A stretch of 23,153 bases of DNA from a virus, in the IMG/VR virus record IMGVR_UViG_3300042945_000737, positions 1 through 23,153 of that record. One strand, written 5' to 3'. Positions 6,168 through 14,915 of this stretch are shown piece after piece. The notes beneath the pieces were generated by a model. The model saw only the letters and a list, made by a program, of their open reading frames with translations. It was not told the origin of the DNA and did not search any database. A program made the translations under genes and the position numbers. Within the stretch, counting starts at the first letter, position 1. Every line of letters starts with the position of its first letter.

Positions 6168-6192
6168 CCTGGAGGGCTTATACGCGAATTGG

Positions 6193-8943
6193 CTATCCTA
6201 TGCCGCTGTAATCGACCAATTCATAGGTACAACTCATGTCATCTGCCCCACCGGAGTCGGAATACGAGTAAACCATCAGGTCCAGAACTGATCCGTCTGG
6301 TAGTGATACCGAAACGGTGTCGCCCAGGTCTACTCGTGGGTCGAGTAGTGCAGTAACCGAATAGGTGTTCGATTTGATAACGGCTTCGTTCAGATATCGC
6401 TCTGCAATATTCTTGCAATCGACCGTTGATATTCTGGTCTGATTAATTGTGGCCAAGCGATACCTGCAATCAAACCAGTCTGCATTGTACTTAGGCGTAA
6501 GCCTTTTGTAATAACTAGGGGTCATATACTTGAAGCTAAGGTTCTTACCGAGCTGCCTCTTCCAGTAGCTAGGACCGACGTTGGTCACAGCACTGGTAGT
6601 GGTCCACCCTGATGGAGAACCGTAACCGTCATCGTTGGTTTCGGCGATGTCATCAGTAAGAAGCGACATCCAGGCGGCATTGTAATCGCCCCATACTTCG
6701 ATCTCGGTTATCCTGGGGACCATCGTAGAACCGCTAATCAAATCAGAGTCTCTAAATGTTAGTACAATCCTTGCAAAGTAATTATTTCTATTAAATCTAT
6801 TATATGATTTCAATAGATCGAACATCTCTGAAATCATTTCACGAGTAATTTCAGGTGATTCATTCTGGCTGATAAGCATACGCTGCCCGGCCCAGATGCT
6901 CTGTGTAGCAGTAACCACGCCAGTGCTCTTTAGCCTAACTTCGAGTTGCGCTTCTACGACTCCGCTAAGTCCCTTAATGACAATCTTATTAATCGGGTCG
7001 AATACGACTGGGCAGAAGTCCTGTATGTCGAGCTGGACAGTAGCACTAGAACCTGCGGTTACGGTAGCGAAGGCAAAGTCTGTACCGCTATTGGTCGGGT
7101 CTGGTGAGTCAGATCCGTCAAATAAATATTGAGTTCCGCTTGTCCAGCCGGAATTAATTGCATTAAAGAATTGGCCATTATTAAGCCGCATCGTCTCAGG
7201 GTATTTACTGAGAACAGCAACACCAGTTGGAGGCTCTGCAACATAATTCTTTTTAACGCTGATAATATTGCTCAGCGAGTAATCTGGTACATAGGATTGC
7301 TTAATGGCAGCGACGAGCACGGACCCATCAGGTCTATCGAATACCTTTCCGTTTGGCGGGAAGCCGTTATCGGCCAGTCTCTGAATAAAGTCTATTGGTG
7401 ACTCGTTCGTGGATATCAATGTCTGAGTCCACACTCCCATGGCATTATGCTTGCCGAAGTAGCCATTGGCTTTCGTGCTATAAGCCGCCACACCAGACAT
7501 GATGTATCCGGGGATGTAGTCTGACAGAGCTACATCGACAGCGGATTCTATTCTGTTGTCACCGCCGATGGCCGCTGAGGTAGTTTGTGTCGGGTATACA
7601 AGATTGGTTACATACAGGCTTGCAAGAGCAATAGAGCCCCTCGTGAAGTGAAACAGCGCTGTAGGCGTCCAAACGCCTTGGTCTGCCTTGTAGGTCCACG
7701 CACCCCTGGGATAGTCAGTGCCACCGCTGGACTTCTTCTCGGTAGGAATGGAGCTTGTAGAGCCTGTGGAATTGTACCTGGCAAACGCTGGCTGCGGGCG
7801 TGTGGTAACGATACGCATGATATCGCCAACCTGCGGGGTAGCCGAGAATGCCACCGTCACCGTAACGACACCGGTAGCCGCAGCTATGGACGATACAGTA
7901 CGGACTTCAGACGCACCAGTATCGGCGCGTGTCCACTCGACGTACTCCGTCCATCCGCTTGATGGGTTATTAGTCCCAAGCTCGCGGTATCCACCAACAT
8001 CTACCGGGGTAAGTGTAGTCCCCGTGGCGGCGGCAATCGTTGTCACATAATCGTCCCAGAGTTCTCGTTTCAGAGATGGCTTCGTGCCGAATTGAAAAGG
8101 AATATTGTAATCAGGTAGCCTTATTGTCTCTGGGAATACTGAGCCATTTATATTTGCTAGTGCAGCATACTCAAGTTGCCAGAACTTGATATAAATAGTT
8201 GCAGCAGGCTCGGCGGTTAGCCATTTAATATAGACCGGAGTATTCTTGCTTGTGGCTTCGTTGATTGCTACACCGGCTGCATCTGTGATTATGTAATCAA
8301 CTCCCTGAACCTTCGGTGCTGACCAGTTGGTATTGGTTGATACAACGAAGCCATGATAGCCAGCTACGGCTGTGTCCCTGGCGTCAACAGTATTGAAAGC
8401 TTGGGCGATCAGCCTGGTAGGCAAGCCGCCTGTACCAACATACGAAGTATGCCTGACGGTAGAATAAAGAGTCAACGTACCGCTTCTGGTCGATGTAAGA
8501 GGCTGCCAAGCATTATTAGTGGTGAAGGAATCCTTGGCATTTTGAATGACGCCGAAGCTTGTGATATCCAATGTGCGCTGAACAGACGAACCCACTAGCT
8601 GATACGTCTCGGAAATGGAGTCAATAGGACCAGTGTGGTATGGCCAGTGATACCCCATAGAATCTACGAGGTCTACTTCCAGGATCATGTATTGAAGGAT
8701 AGCGAATCCATCCGGCAAAGCATCTTCAAGGACAGTGATTGAAAGCTGCTGTGAGAACTCATCCAACCCGGCACTTCGCTGGCGGCTGATTACTGCCGAT
8801 GCCGGTAGCTCATAGTAGATCCAATTTGCTGTGGAATTTCTGACGCCCTGTGTATCTGCAACCCTGAATGAGAAAGAGTAGCCCAGATCTTTTCCAAGCT
8901 CACTGGGCAGTACCCTTCCGTTATATCTTTCTTGGGTGATCAT
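6193..8943 (-). CDS. Tail hub / tail-associated minor tail protein
   Basis: 916 residues, following the tape measure by two bases, with GGAAGG six bases before the ATG. Position after the tape measure and before the fibre fits the distal tail or baseplate hub. The C-terminal ~100 residues (LNEAVIKSNTYSV, then LLDPRVDLGDTVSVSLPDG) resemble the end of phage hub proteins, where a dPrxxxGDxV stretch is typical. A middle segment (NESPIDFIQRLADNGF, then GKVFDRPDGSVLV) also fits hub-like folds. An inserted module near 300-390 (TTIAAATGTTLTPV through QVGDIMRIV) looks like an independent beta domain. No lytic motif was recognised. The assignment is from gene order plus these patterns. Confidence 0.7.
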   Translation of the reverse strand: MITQERYNGRVLPSELGKDLGYSFSFRVADTQGVRNSTANWIYYELPASAVISRQRSAGLDEFSQQLSITVLEDALPDGFAILQYMILEVDLVDSMGYHWPYHTGPIDSISETYQLVGSSVQRTLDITSFGVIQNAKDSFTTNNAWQPLTSTRSGTLTLYSTVRHTSYVGTGGLPTRLIAQAFNTVDARDTAVAGYHGFVVSTNTNWSAPKVQGVDYIITDAAGVAINEATSKNTPVYIKWLTAEPAATIYIKFWQLEYAALANINGSVFPETIRLPDYNIPFQFGTKPSLKRELWDDYVTTIAAATGTTLTPVDVGGYRELGTNNPSSGWTEYVEWTRADTGASEVRTVSSIAAATGVVTVTVAFSATPQVGDIMRIVTTRPQPAFARYNSTGSTSSIPTEKKSSGGTDYPRGAWTYKADQGVWTPTALFHFTRGSIALASLYVTNLVYPTQTTSAAIGGDNRIESAVDVALSDYIPGYIMSGVAAYSTKANGYFGKHNAMGVWTQTLISTNESPIDFIQRLADNGFPPNGKVFDRPDGSVLVAAIKQSYVPDYSLSNIISVKKNYVAEPPTGVAVLSKYPETMRLNNGQFFNAINSGWTSGTQYLFDGSDSPDPTNSGTDFAFATVTAGSSATVQLDIQDFCPVVFDPINKIVIKGLSGVVEAQLEVRLKSTGVVTATQSIWAGQRMLISQNESPEITREMISEMFDLLKSYNRFNRNNYFARIVLTFRDSDLISGSTMVPRITEIEVWGDYNAAWMSLLTDDIAETNDDGYGSPSGWTTTSAVTNVGPSYWKRQLGKNLSFKYMTPSYYKRLTPKYNADWFDCRYRLATINQTRISTVDCKNIAERYLNEAVIKSNTYSVTALLDPRVDLGDTVSVSLPDGSVLDLMVYSYSDSGGADDMSCTYELVDYSGIG

Positions 8944-8945
8944 AA

Positions 8946-11888
8946 TTACCTTCCACCAGAGATAGCCGCACCTGGGGTTACATTGGAACCAGCCTGCCTG
9001 GCCGATGCGCGGAAGAATGCCTCACGGGGCTGGAAGGTGAAGCGCTGGTCGGCAGGGGTCACATCATATACATAGACAGGATTGCGCGGCGTAGAACCGA
9101 TCCTGGCCAGCTCTGCGTCAAGCTTCTGCTGCTCTTCATCTTTGAACATGCCCTTGAGTCCAGTAAACAGTTCAAGTATGGCATTCGTGAGTTCCTGCTG
9201 AGCGCCAGTATCTCCGACCCTGTAACCAAGCCCCTCCATAGGGACATTCAAGAGGGTACTGAGCAGACGGCGCATAGGAAGATCACCGCCCTGTCCAGGG
9301 CCGGTCAGGAAGTCTGTGACTGCTGCTTCGAGCTTCTGGAACCCAGAACTGCCAGCGCCTGTTATCGGACCAAGACCACGGATGATTTCACCGGCCCCTA
9401 GAGTTGCGCCTGCCGCAATTGGCATAGCACCAAACGTACCAAGGGCAGCCTGTATTCTCGCCTGACCAGGGGTAATCAAACCGAGGGCTTCCTTGGCTCC
9501 TATCGGAGCTGTCTTGGTGTTTACTGCAATCTGAGCAAGTTTCTCGTACATATCGTACTGAATATCATTGCTCTGCTGAAGAAGTTCTTTATTGACGTCT
9601 GATTGGTCAAAGAACCCACCGAGAAGCGTAGTCAGGCCTGTTGCCAGCGGTGCGAAAGCGCCTAGGCCGAATGCACCGAGAACCTGGGTGGCTACACCGC
9701 CCAAACCACGGACAGCGCTACCGGCGCTCATGGGACCGCCACCGGCCAGCATCCTTCCTATCTGGTCAGCGAACGCCTGGATGAAATCATTTAATGCATT
9801 AGTGAGTCCATCATTTATTGCTTTAGCGGCATCATCATCCGCCTTCTTTTTCTTATCCAGGTTTTCCTGGTTAGCTTCTTTAAGCTTCTTGATATATTCT
9901 TCAGCGGAGTCACGCTGCTGGGCAGTCTGGGCTGTAGCCCGTTCCTGACTAGCGATAGCCAATGCAGTTGGGAAATTAGCTAGCTGGCTCTCAAGATCTC
10001 CGCCCATGAGCATCTCGGCAGTCTTCCTCAAGTCACCTAGGTTACCACCGATTGCTTCTGCTCTGGCTGAAAAGAATCCAAGTCCAGTCTGCTTCGCGCC
10101 AGCCTTCGCACCAGCAGCAAGAGTCTCGCTCCATGCCGCTGCTGTAGCCTGGCTACCGCCCATCCCGAACAGGTTCTTTACAGCTACCTTATCGCGGAAT
10201 ACTTTGAGCCAATCAAACTCCTCTGGAGCCTTTGGAGGTGCAGGAGGTTTAGGCGGTGCAGTAGTCGGAACAAGACCAGTAGTAGTCGTGAGTTCTCTTC
10301 CACCAACCTGGACACGGGTTCCGCCACCAGATACTCTCCCTCCGGGTGTTATTTTCCCTGGCAATTTACCTGGAAGTTGTTTTACTTCTGGAATCTTGAG
10401 TTCGATTTTATTTCCTCGTCCCTGAGTCAAATTCTTGAATGCATCAGATAGACGCTGTACCGCCTCGGCATTACGACCGAAGCTGCCAATTACAGGGCCG
10501 AGCGTCAGGATCAAAGAGCCGAGGTCCATCAGCTTCTCTAGGAAAGTATTAATAGCCTTGCTTGGCCCAGCGAAGGCATAACCCCAGGCAGCATTGAAAT
10601 CATCAGCAGCCTTGTTCATCTTAGCGACGCTAAGGCTGGCACCATCCATTGCTGAGCCTGTGCTCCTGGAGAACATACCGAGTTGCTTGGTGGCAATTTG
10701 CGCGTGTTGCAGGATAGCCGTGTACCTGGTTCCAGCGTCAGCGCTGCCATCAAGTACGATGCCGAATTCCTTCAGGCTCCTGGTATCTCCAACAAGACCC
10801 CTGGCCAATGAGCCAGCAACCTCGCCAATGTCCTTGCCATAGACGATAGCAAGGGCAGTAGCCGCTGGGAGAAGGCTCTCAATCTGATCCTGAGTAGCGC
10901 CGAATGTCTTGAGAAGTGTTGCAGCATTAGCAAGCTGATCATCAGGAATAAATGGTTGAGCACCGGCCAGTTCGTCAATGGCTTCCTTCATCCTACCGAA
11001 CTCGGTACCGAAGTTAGCCTGTAAAGCAATCAATGCACGTTCGTCATCAATGACATCTTGTAGATGATCGTAGCCAGTTTTGAATGCTAGACCAAGCGCA
11101 GCAACGGCCAATGCCGCCCCTGAGGCTCCCCTAGAGAGACCAGTTACAGCAGATGTTACATCGAGTACCCTGCTTACAGTTTGGCCTGCTATGCCACCCA
11201 GTTCGCCTACCGCGCGTGCAGCAGCACGGATATTCTCTGGGTTAATACCGGCCTGCATGAAACGCAGACCTTCTTCACCTGGAGGATTTGCTGCGCCAGT
11301 ACCAGGCTGAGCCGGTGGTATGACAGTTTCGGCAGATGCCCCAGTCCTGCCAGTACGTCTGACTCTGACGAATGGAGAACTAGCTAAAGCAGCCCCCATA
11401 GATGCAGCGCCACCAGGTATGCCGGATACCATGCCCATGCGGCTTCCACCCGGAACGCCTAGTCCAGCTCTAACGCCTAGGGCTGTTGCAGCGGCAGTTC
11501 CAAAGAAACCCCCACCACCGCCACCACCGCGAGGACCACCACCACCGCCCAGCATGGCTGAACTTACGGCTGCGCTGATTGCAGCACCAACTGCATTGGC
11601 AGCATTATTTATTGACTGCGGATTAACGACCAACCCAACACGGGCAATATATTTTTTATTGGCAATTTCAGCCATGGTACGGTCAAAAGCAGCAGTATCT
11701 GCCTTGACTAGAACCGTGGCAGACAGACCGCGTAATTGACGCTTTAGATCGTCTGTATCAAGCTTTAGTTTAATCCCGGATACTGCGGACCTCTTGAGTC
11801 CTTCAATAGCCTTCTGAGCCTCAGCAGAGGCCTTTAGAAACGACCTGGCATCGCCAGTAATGTTTACATTAATCTTCTCGTCAGCCAC
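8946..11888 (-). CDS. Tail tape measure protein
   Basis: 980 residues starting at a GTG three bases after the frameshifted chaperone stop, with GAGGGCGG seven bases upstream. N-terminal KINVNITGDARSFLKASAE is typical of tape measures. The central part (LAGAQPFIPDDQLANAATLL, LARGLVGDTRSLKEFGIVL, ILQHAQIATKQLGMFSRS) matches the core of TP901-type tape measure proteins. A glycine-rich low-complexity stretch lies near 115-130, a proline-rich linker (TTAPPKPPAPPKAP) near 545-560, and a coiled-coil-like stretch (EEYIKKLKEANQENLDKKKK) near 675-695. At about 0.15 nm per residue, the usual relation, the tail would be near 145-150 nm long (inference). Confidence 0.9.
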   Translation of the reverse strand: MADEKINVNITGDARSFLKASAEAQKAIEGLKRSAVSGIKLKLDTDDLKRQLRGLSATVLVKADTAAFDRTMAEIANKKYIARVGLVVNPQSINNAANAVGAAISAAVSSAMLGGGGGPRGGGGGGGFFGTAAATALGVRAGLGVPGGSRMGMVSGIPGGAASMGAALASSPFVRVRRTGRTGASAETVIPPAQPGTGAANPPGEEGLRFMQAGINPENIRAAARAVGELGGIAGQTVSRVLDVTSAVTGLSRGASGAALAVAALGLAFKTGYDHLQDVIDDERALIALQANFGTEFGRMKEAIDELAGAQPFIPDDQLANAATLLKTFGATQDQIESLLPAATALAIVYGKDIGEVAGSLARGLVGDTRSLKEFGIVLDGSADAGTRYTAILQHAQIATKQLGMFSRSTGSAMDGASLSVAKMNKAADDFNAAWGYAFAGPSKAINTFLEKLMDLGSLILTLGPVIGSFGRNAEAVQRLSDAFKNLTQGRGNKIELKIPEVKQLPGKLPGKITPGGRVSGGGTRVQVGGRELTTTTGLVPTTAPPKPPAPPKAPEEFDWLKVFRDKVAVKNLFGMGGSQATAAAWSETLAAGAKAGAKQTGLGFFSARAEAIGGNLGDLRKTAEMLMGGDLESQLANFPTALAIASQERATAQTAQQRDSAEEYIKKLKEANQENLDKKKKADDDAAKAINDGLTNALNDFIQAFADQIGRMLAGGGPMSAGSAVRGLGGVATQVLGAFGLGAFAPLATGLTTLLGGFFDQSDVNKELLQQSNDIQYDMYEKLAQIAVNTKTAPIGAKEALGLITPGQARIQAALGTFGAMPIAAGATLGAGEIIRGLGPITGAGSSGFQKLEAAVTDFLTGPGQGGDLPMRRLLSTLLNVPMEGLGYRVGDTGAQQELTNAILELFTGLKGMFKDEEQQKLDAELARIGSTPRNPVYVYDVTPADQRFTFQPREAFFRASARQAGSNVTPGAAISGGR

Positions 11889-11891
11889 TTG

Positions 11892-12403
11892 TTACCGCCC
11901 TCGCTTCGCAGCCGCTTTAGCACGGACCTGTCGCTCTGCTTCTTCTTTAGCCTCGGTCCTGAGTAATGCACACCAGATGGTAAATTCCGTGGAGGACATT
12001 TCATCTAGCAGCTTCCCGAGTGTGTAGCCAAGCTCCTTGCAAAGAGACATGGCCACACGCAGCTCAGGAAGCTCTGCTAGTTTTTTTCCGCTTCGTCCAC
12101 GGATTCGGACTTGAGGCCATTAACATCCTGAACAAGCTCAAGGATCTTCTTGATAATCTCTTCCGATCCATCAACCTCGTCGGCTGATTCCCATACCTTG
12201 GATCCGTCTTCATCAAGAACTGCCAGATGGAGCAGAGCCTGAATCCAATCGTCCTTGAGACTATCTCCATCTTCTGCAATAGCGGCCTTACGCCACTCGA
12301 TTCTCTCTTTGAGCGAGAGTTCCTTGATCTGCACATGGACGCCATCAGCGATCTCGTGGAGATGCTTCTTGGGCATGAGCAGTGCCTTGAGCTTGCTGGA
12401 CAT
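11892..12403 (-). CDS. Tail assembly chaperone, long form made by -1 frameshift (gpGT type)
   Basis: The 108-residue short form runs from 12403 to the TAG at 12079-12077. Its last sense codons are GAA AAA AAC, so the heptamer A AAA AAC (12086-12080) is in the right phase for -1 slippage. The -1 frame continues open for 62 codons to TAA at 11894-11892, with no other start needed, giving about 170 residues. The added part (LAELPELRV, LGKLLDEMSSTEFTIWCALL, KEEAERQ) resembles the T-domain of lambda-type chaperones, including the EFxxWxA pattern. In these phages the G and GT forms coat the tape measure and recruit tube protein. It sits directly between tube genes and tape measure, where this system always lies. 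Confidence 0.85.
12077..12403 (-). CDS. Tail assembly chaperone, short form (gpG type)
   Basis: 108 residues, acidic and helical, with ATG start and AGGTGG seven bases upstream. Ends ESVDEAEKN at an in-frame stop immediately after the slippery sequence. Probably the abundant product, needed in large excess over the frameshifted form. The 64-base gap upstream (12404-12467) holds no clear promoter or terminator. Confidence 0.85.
   Translation of the reverse strand: MSSKLKALLMPKKHLHEIADGVHVQIKELSLKERIEWRKAAIAEDGDSLKDDWIQALLHLAVLDEDGSKVWESADEVDGSEEIIKKILELVQDVNGLKSESVDEAEKN
12080..12086 (-). other. Programmed -1 ribosomal frameshift site
   Basis: Slippery heptamer A AAA AAC read in the zero frame, with a G before the A run and TAG as the next zero-frame codon. 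Only a weak stem-loop is apparent just downstream, so the slip may rely mainly on the heptamer and the stop. Confidence 0.8.
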
Positions 12404-12467
12404 AATAAACCACCTGTTCCTTTCAGGGTTTGATAATCACGGTTAATTGACTAAACGTCATACATTC

Positions 12468-12920
12468 CTAAACGACTTCAAAGACGCCGCTTGTCTCGAG
12501 TGTGATGCTGAAGGCCGCCAGGCCATCAACCGTATTGGAGCGCTCGAACGAGGCAACACGAGCACCGTTAGCAGTGCTGGGAGAGCCCGTGCTGTACCCG
12601 CTGTTACGCCAGGTACGGGTAGTGCTGGTGCCAAACTGAATCGCCCAGTTGACCAGCTCACCGTTGTTAAGTGCAGTTTCAAGCTGGTAGTCGATACCGC
12701 TGGTAGCGCCGACCACGTCGTCATACATACCGCTGATAGTCACGGAACCAGAGCGAAGACCGGGCTGGTAATCTCGGACCTGGTCACCGGCGACGGTGGT
12801 CTCGATCATGTCGGAAGAAAAGGACAGAGATACGTTGTTGACATATCCAGTCAAGGTGACCGTCACAGGTCCGGGTCGGACGACTGTAACGACAATATCT
12901 GAACCACGAATGAAAGCCAT
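12468..12920 (-). CDS. Tail tube protein paralogue C
   Basis: 150 residues; start ATG with AGGTGGG upstream. Begins MAFIRG and contains GYVNNVS, a (V)xGDxV segment and TISGMYD in the same order as its two upstream neighbours, and ends DGLAAFSITLETSGVFEV, close to the end of the tube domain in paralogue A. The pattern fits siphovirus tail tube proteins, which polymerise as rings around the tape measure. It lies directly before the chaperone genes, the usual place for the tube protein, so it or paralogue B may be the main tube subunit. Confidence 0.75.
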   Translation of the reverse strand: MAFIRGSDIVVTVVRPGPVTVTLTGYVNNVSLSFSSDMIETTVAGDQVRDYQPGLRSGSVTISGMYDDVVGATSGIDYQLETALNNGELVNWAIQFGTSTTRTWRNSGYSTGSPSTANGARVASFERSNTVDGLAAFSITLETSGVFEVV

Positions 12921-12938
12921 TTTATTAGCCCACCTTTC

Positions 12939-13340
12939 CTACGAGATCGTGGGGGCAACGATAGCTTGCAGGGTGCAGCTATATGCCACCAGGTTGTCGG
13001 TCACTGCGGTAAGTTCGTAGGAAGAAACACGAACACCGGAAGTCCAGGTAAGAGTACGGTTGGCTGCGCCCTGGTAGACGATGACAAGCGTTGCAGCCGT
13101 GTCGTTGATGAGCATAGCGCTGATGACGGTATCGGGTGTGTTGGATGCGCCAGTGTCGAAGAAACCGCTGAAATCAATCGTGCCACCACGAAGGTTCTGC
13201 TGCTTCTCAACGAAGGTGTCAGACAGCACCGAGATATCGATGAGCTGGCCGTCACGGGATACGCTGAAGTTATTGACGAAGTTGGTAAGGGCGACACCAT
13301 TCAGCGTGAATGTAGCCCTGGAACCGCGAATGAAAGCCAT
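12939..13340 (-). CDS. Tail tube protein paralogue B
   Basis: 133 residues; start ATG with AGGAGGT upstream, the strongest ribosome site of the three. Begins MAFIRGS, followed by LTNFVNNFS, ISVLSDTF and DFSGFFD, then a C-terminal strand region (DNLVAYSCTLQAIV). It is the shortest of the three paralogues, lacking both the insert of C and the extra domains of A. It may be the tube subunit or a specialised ring at the tail tip or neck; the sequence does not say which. Confidence 0.7.
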   Translation of the reverse strand: MAFIRGSRATFTLNGVALTNFVNNFSVSRDGQLIDISVLSDTFVEKQQNLRGGTIDFSGFFDTGASNTPDTVISAMLINDTAATLVIVYQGAANRTLTWTSGVRVSSYELTAVTDNLVAYSCTLQAIVAPTIS

Positions 13341-13362
13341 TTAATATACCTCCTAATTCCCG

Positions 13363-14559
13363 TTAATTCCGGGCATACATGATACTGAGGGTTACGCCAC
13401 CACCCATCGCAGTGATGGAGAAGGCCCTGACATACCTGTTAACGGTTCCGGTTGTCTTCACTGTTTCAGCAGTGTTGACAGTTGCGGATGTAACAGTAGT
13501 GGAGAATGTTCCCAGTGTGACAATGCTAGTGGCAAAGTTGTCTGTGGAGTGCTCAACCCTGAATGTGGCTGATCCTGCCCCGACTGCACTCACTACATTG
13601 AGCTTCAGTTCTGCTCCGCTGCTCGTTGCTGCGCCATTGTCGTGTACTGTACCAAGTGCTCCGGTAGAAACAGTTGTTCCGCTAAACAGAAGAACTGCTG
13701 CCCTACCGAGGCGAGCCGCAGCGATTGCAACAGTCTGGTTGCCGGTCATGGTCGCTACCTGGTAAGCACGAAGGTATCGGTAGACTGCGTCAGCCCAGTG
13801 AAGTCCTGTCTCAAGCGACTGTCCGAACGGGCCAGTAGTTGTGGTGACGTTATCGAAGGTTCCAAGCGTAAACCAGTTGGTATTGTCGTGAGAATGCTCG
13901 ACACGGAATGTACCGGTAGTGCCAGTTCCAGACAGCGAGCAATGGAAGTTCAGAAGCGCTGGTCCGAAGGTAGGCACCGAGTTATCGTGTGTAGTACCGA
14001 TTGCAGCACCGGTGCTTGAATAAACAGCCAGAGGAGCGAGTACGAATCCTCGTCCAAAACCAGCACTCTGGGTAGTAGCCTTGGCGCCTACGGATGACAC
14101 CTCGAACGCACCACCGCTCTCGAAGTTAGCGGAGAAGCTGATAAGCTCCCCAACCGTGTCTCCGACGTCGTAGGTAGCCTGGAGGATGGTTCCGAGGAAG
14201 CAGGGGTTACCGGCAGTATTGCCGCCCCACATGAGCGTTAAAGGAGCATATCCAGGTGTTGATTGAAGCGTGCTAGTAAGGGCCATCAAACCGGCAGGGC
14301 CGGAGGAGACGCGGTCAGACATAGCATCGTCAGATCCTGAGCCCTGCACTTGAGCAATATATGAAGTCTCATCGAAGAATCCGCTGATGGTAGCGTTAGC
14401 TGTCTTGCTGCCTGCCTGGATATATTGCCTGAGCGTATCGCCGAACACGGTGTCATCTACAAGCCCAGCGTCCATATTGACTGAAACATTGTTTGTGTAC
14501 GAAGTAAGGTTATGCGCCCCGGCGAGGACGAATGTACTTCCACCACGAATGAATGGCAT
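13363..14559 (-). CDS. Tail tube protein paralogue A with two extra C-terminal domains
   Basis: 398 residues. Residues 1-155 match the tube domain of the two downstream genes: MPFIRG, LTSYTNNVS, VFGDT, ISGFFD and a final ISFSANFESGGAFEV. Two tandem copies of a ~110-residue beta domain follow (about 177-286 and 287-398), sharing GTxHDN, FRVEHS-DN, TLGTF and RY(L/V)RAF/Y. Such surface domains on tube proteins in other phages project from the tail and can bind cells or sugars; here that is inference. Start overlaps the previous stop (TAATG), with GAGGAGGTG upstream. Confidence 0.75.
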   Translation of the reverse strand: MPFIRGGSTFVLAGAHNLTSYTNNVSVNMDAGLVDDTVFGDTLRQYIQAGSKTANATISGFFDETSYIAQVQGSGSDDAMSDRVSSGPAGLMALTSTLQSTPGYAPLTLMWGGNTAGNPCFLGTILQATYDVGDTVGELISFSANFESGGAFEVSSVGAKATTQSAGFGRGFVLAPLAVYSSTGAAIGTTHDNSVPTFGPALLNFHCSLSGTGTTGTFRVEHSHDNTNWFTLGTFDNVTTTTGPFGQSLETGLHWADAVYRYLRAYQVATMTGNQTVAIAAARLGRAAVLLFSGTTVSTGALGTVHDNGAATSSGAELKLNVVSAVGAGSATFRVEHSTDNFATSIVTLGTFSTTVTSATVNTAETVKTTGTVNRYVRAFSITAMGGGVTLSIMYARN

Positions 14560-14912
14560 TATTGCACCTCCTCATCGGCAACATCTAGCCCTTCGGGAAC
14601 GGCTTCAGCCGCTAGCCCTTCGGGAACGGCTTCAGCCGCTAGCCCTTCGGGAACGGCTTCAGCCGCTAGCCCTTCGGGAACGGCTTCAGCCGCTAGTTCC
14701 AGATCTGGTGCCTGGTCTTCAAACACTTCTTCAAGGGACATATCACCGGCTGGATCTGTATCAACATCTACTTCTACTTCGATAATTCCACCGCCGATGT
14801 AATCCTTGAAGATATGCTCAAGTGCCACCGGCACCAGTTCTCCAGGCCCGCCAACCCAACCACTTGGGATATGCTGGGCATTGTGAACCACTGCAAGACG
14901 AACTTCTTTCAT
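14559..14912 (-). CDS. Acidic tail-region protein with four 9-residue repeats
   Basis: 117 residues; ATG with GGGGGT upstream that includes the previous stop. The N-terminal ~45 residues (VRLAVVHNAQHIP, GWVGGPGELVP, LEHIFKDYIG) look like a small folded domain. The rest is strongly acidic (EVEVDVDTDPAG, EEVFEDQAPD) and carries four exact copies of a 9-residue unit, EGLAAEAVP in one register, then ends DEEVQ. It lies between the tail terminator and the tube genes, so it probably belongs to the neck or tail, but I do not recognise a family. Confidence 0.7.
   Translation of the reverse strand: MKEVRLAVVHNAQHIPSGWVGGPGELVPVALEHIFKDYIGGGIIEVEVDVDTDPAGDMSLEEVFEDQAPDLELAAEAVPEGLAAEAVPEGLAAEAVPEGLAAEAVPEGLDVADEEVQ
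14587..14694. repeat. Four perfect tandem copies of a 27-bp unit
   Basis: Units at 14587-14613, 14614-14640, 14641-14667 and 14668-14694 are identical at the base level. The length is a multiple of three, so copy number can change without breaking the acidic protein. Perfect identity suggests recent expansion by slippage. Confidence 0.95.
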
Positions 14913-14915
14913 TGG

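Noticed and set aside
10006-11739. Several + strand frames of 76-139 codons rich in Pro and Ala
   Set aside because: Antisense shadows of the Gly- and Ala-rich tape measure gene.
12404-12467. Promoter between tube paralogue C and the chaperone
   Set aside because: No TTGAA-type or TTGACA-type box with suitable spacing on the - strand.
14387-14785. + strand frame with Leu/Arg-rich tandem repeats
   Set aside because: Antisense shadow of the 27-bp repeat in the acidic tail-region gene; no ribosome site and convergent with the operon.
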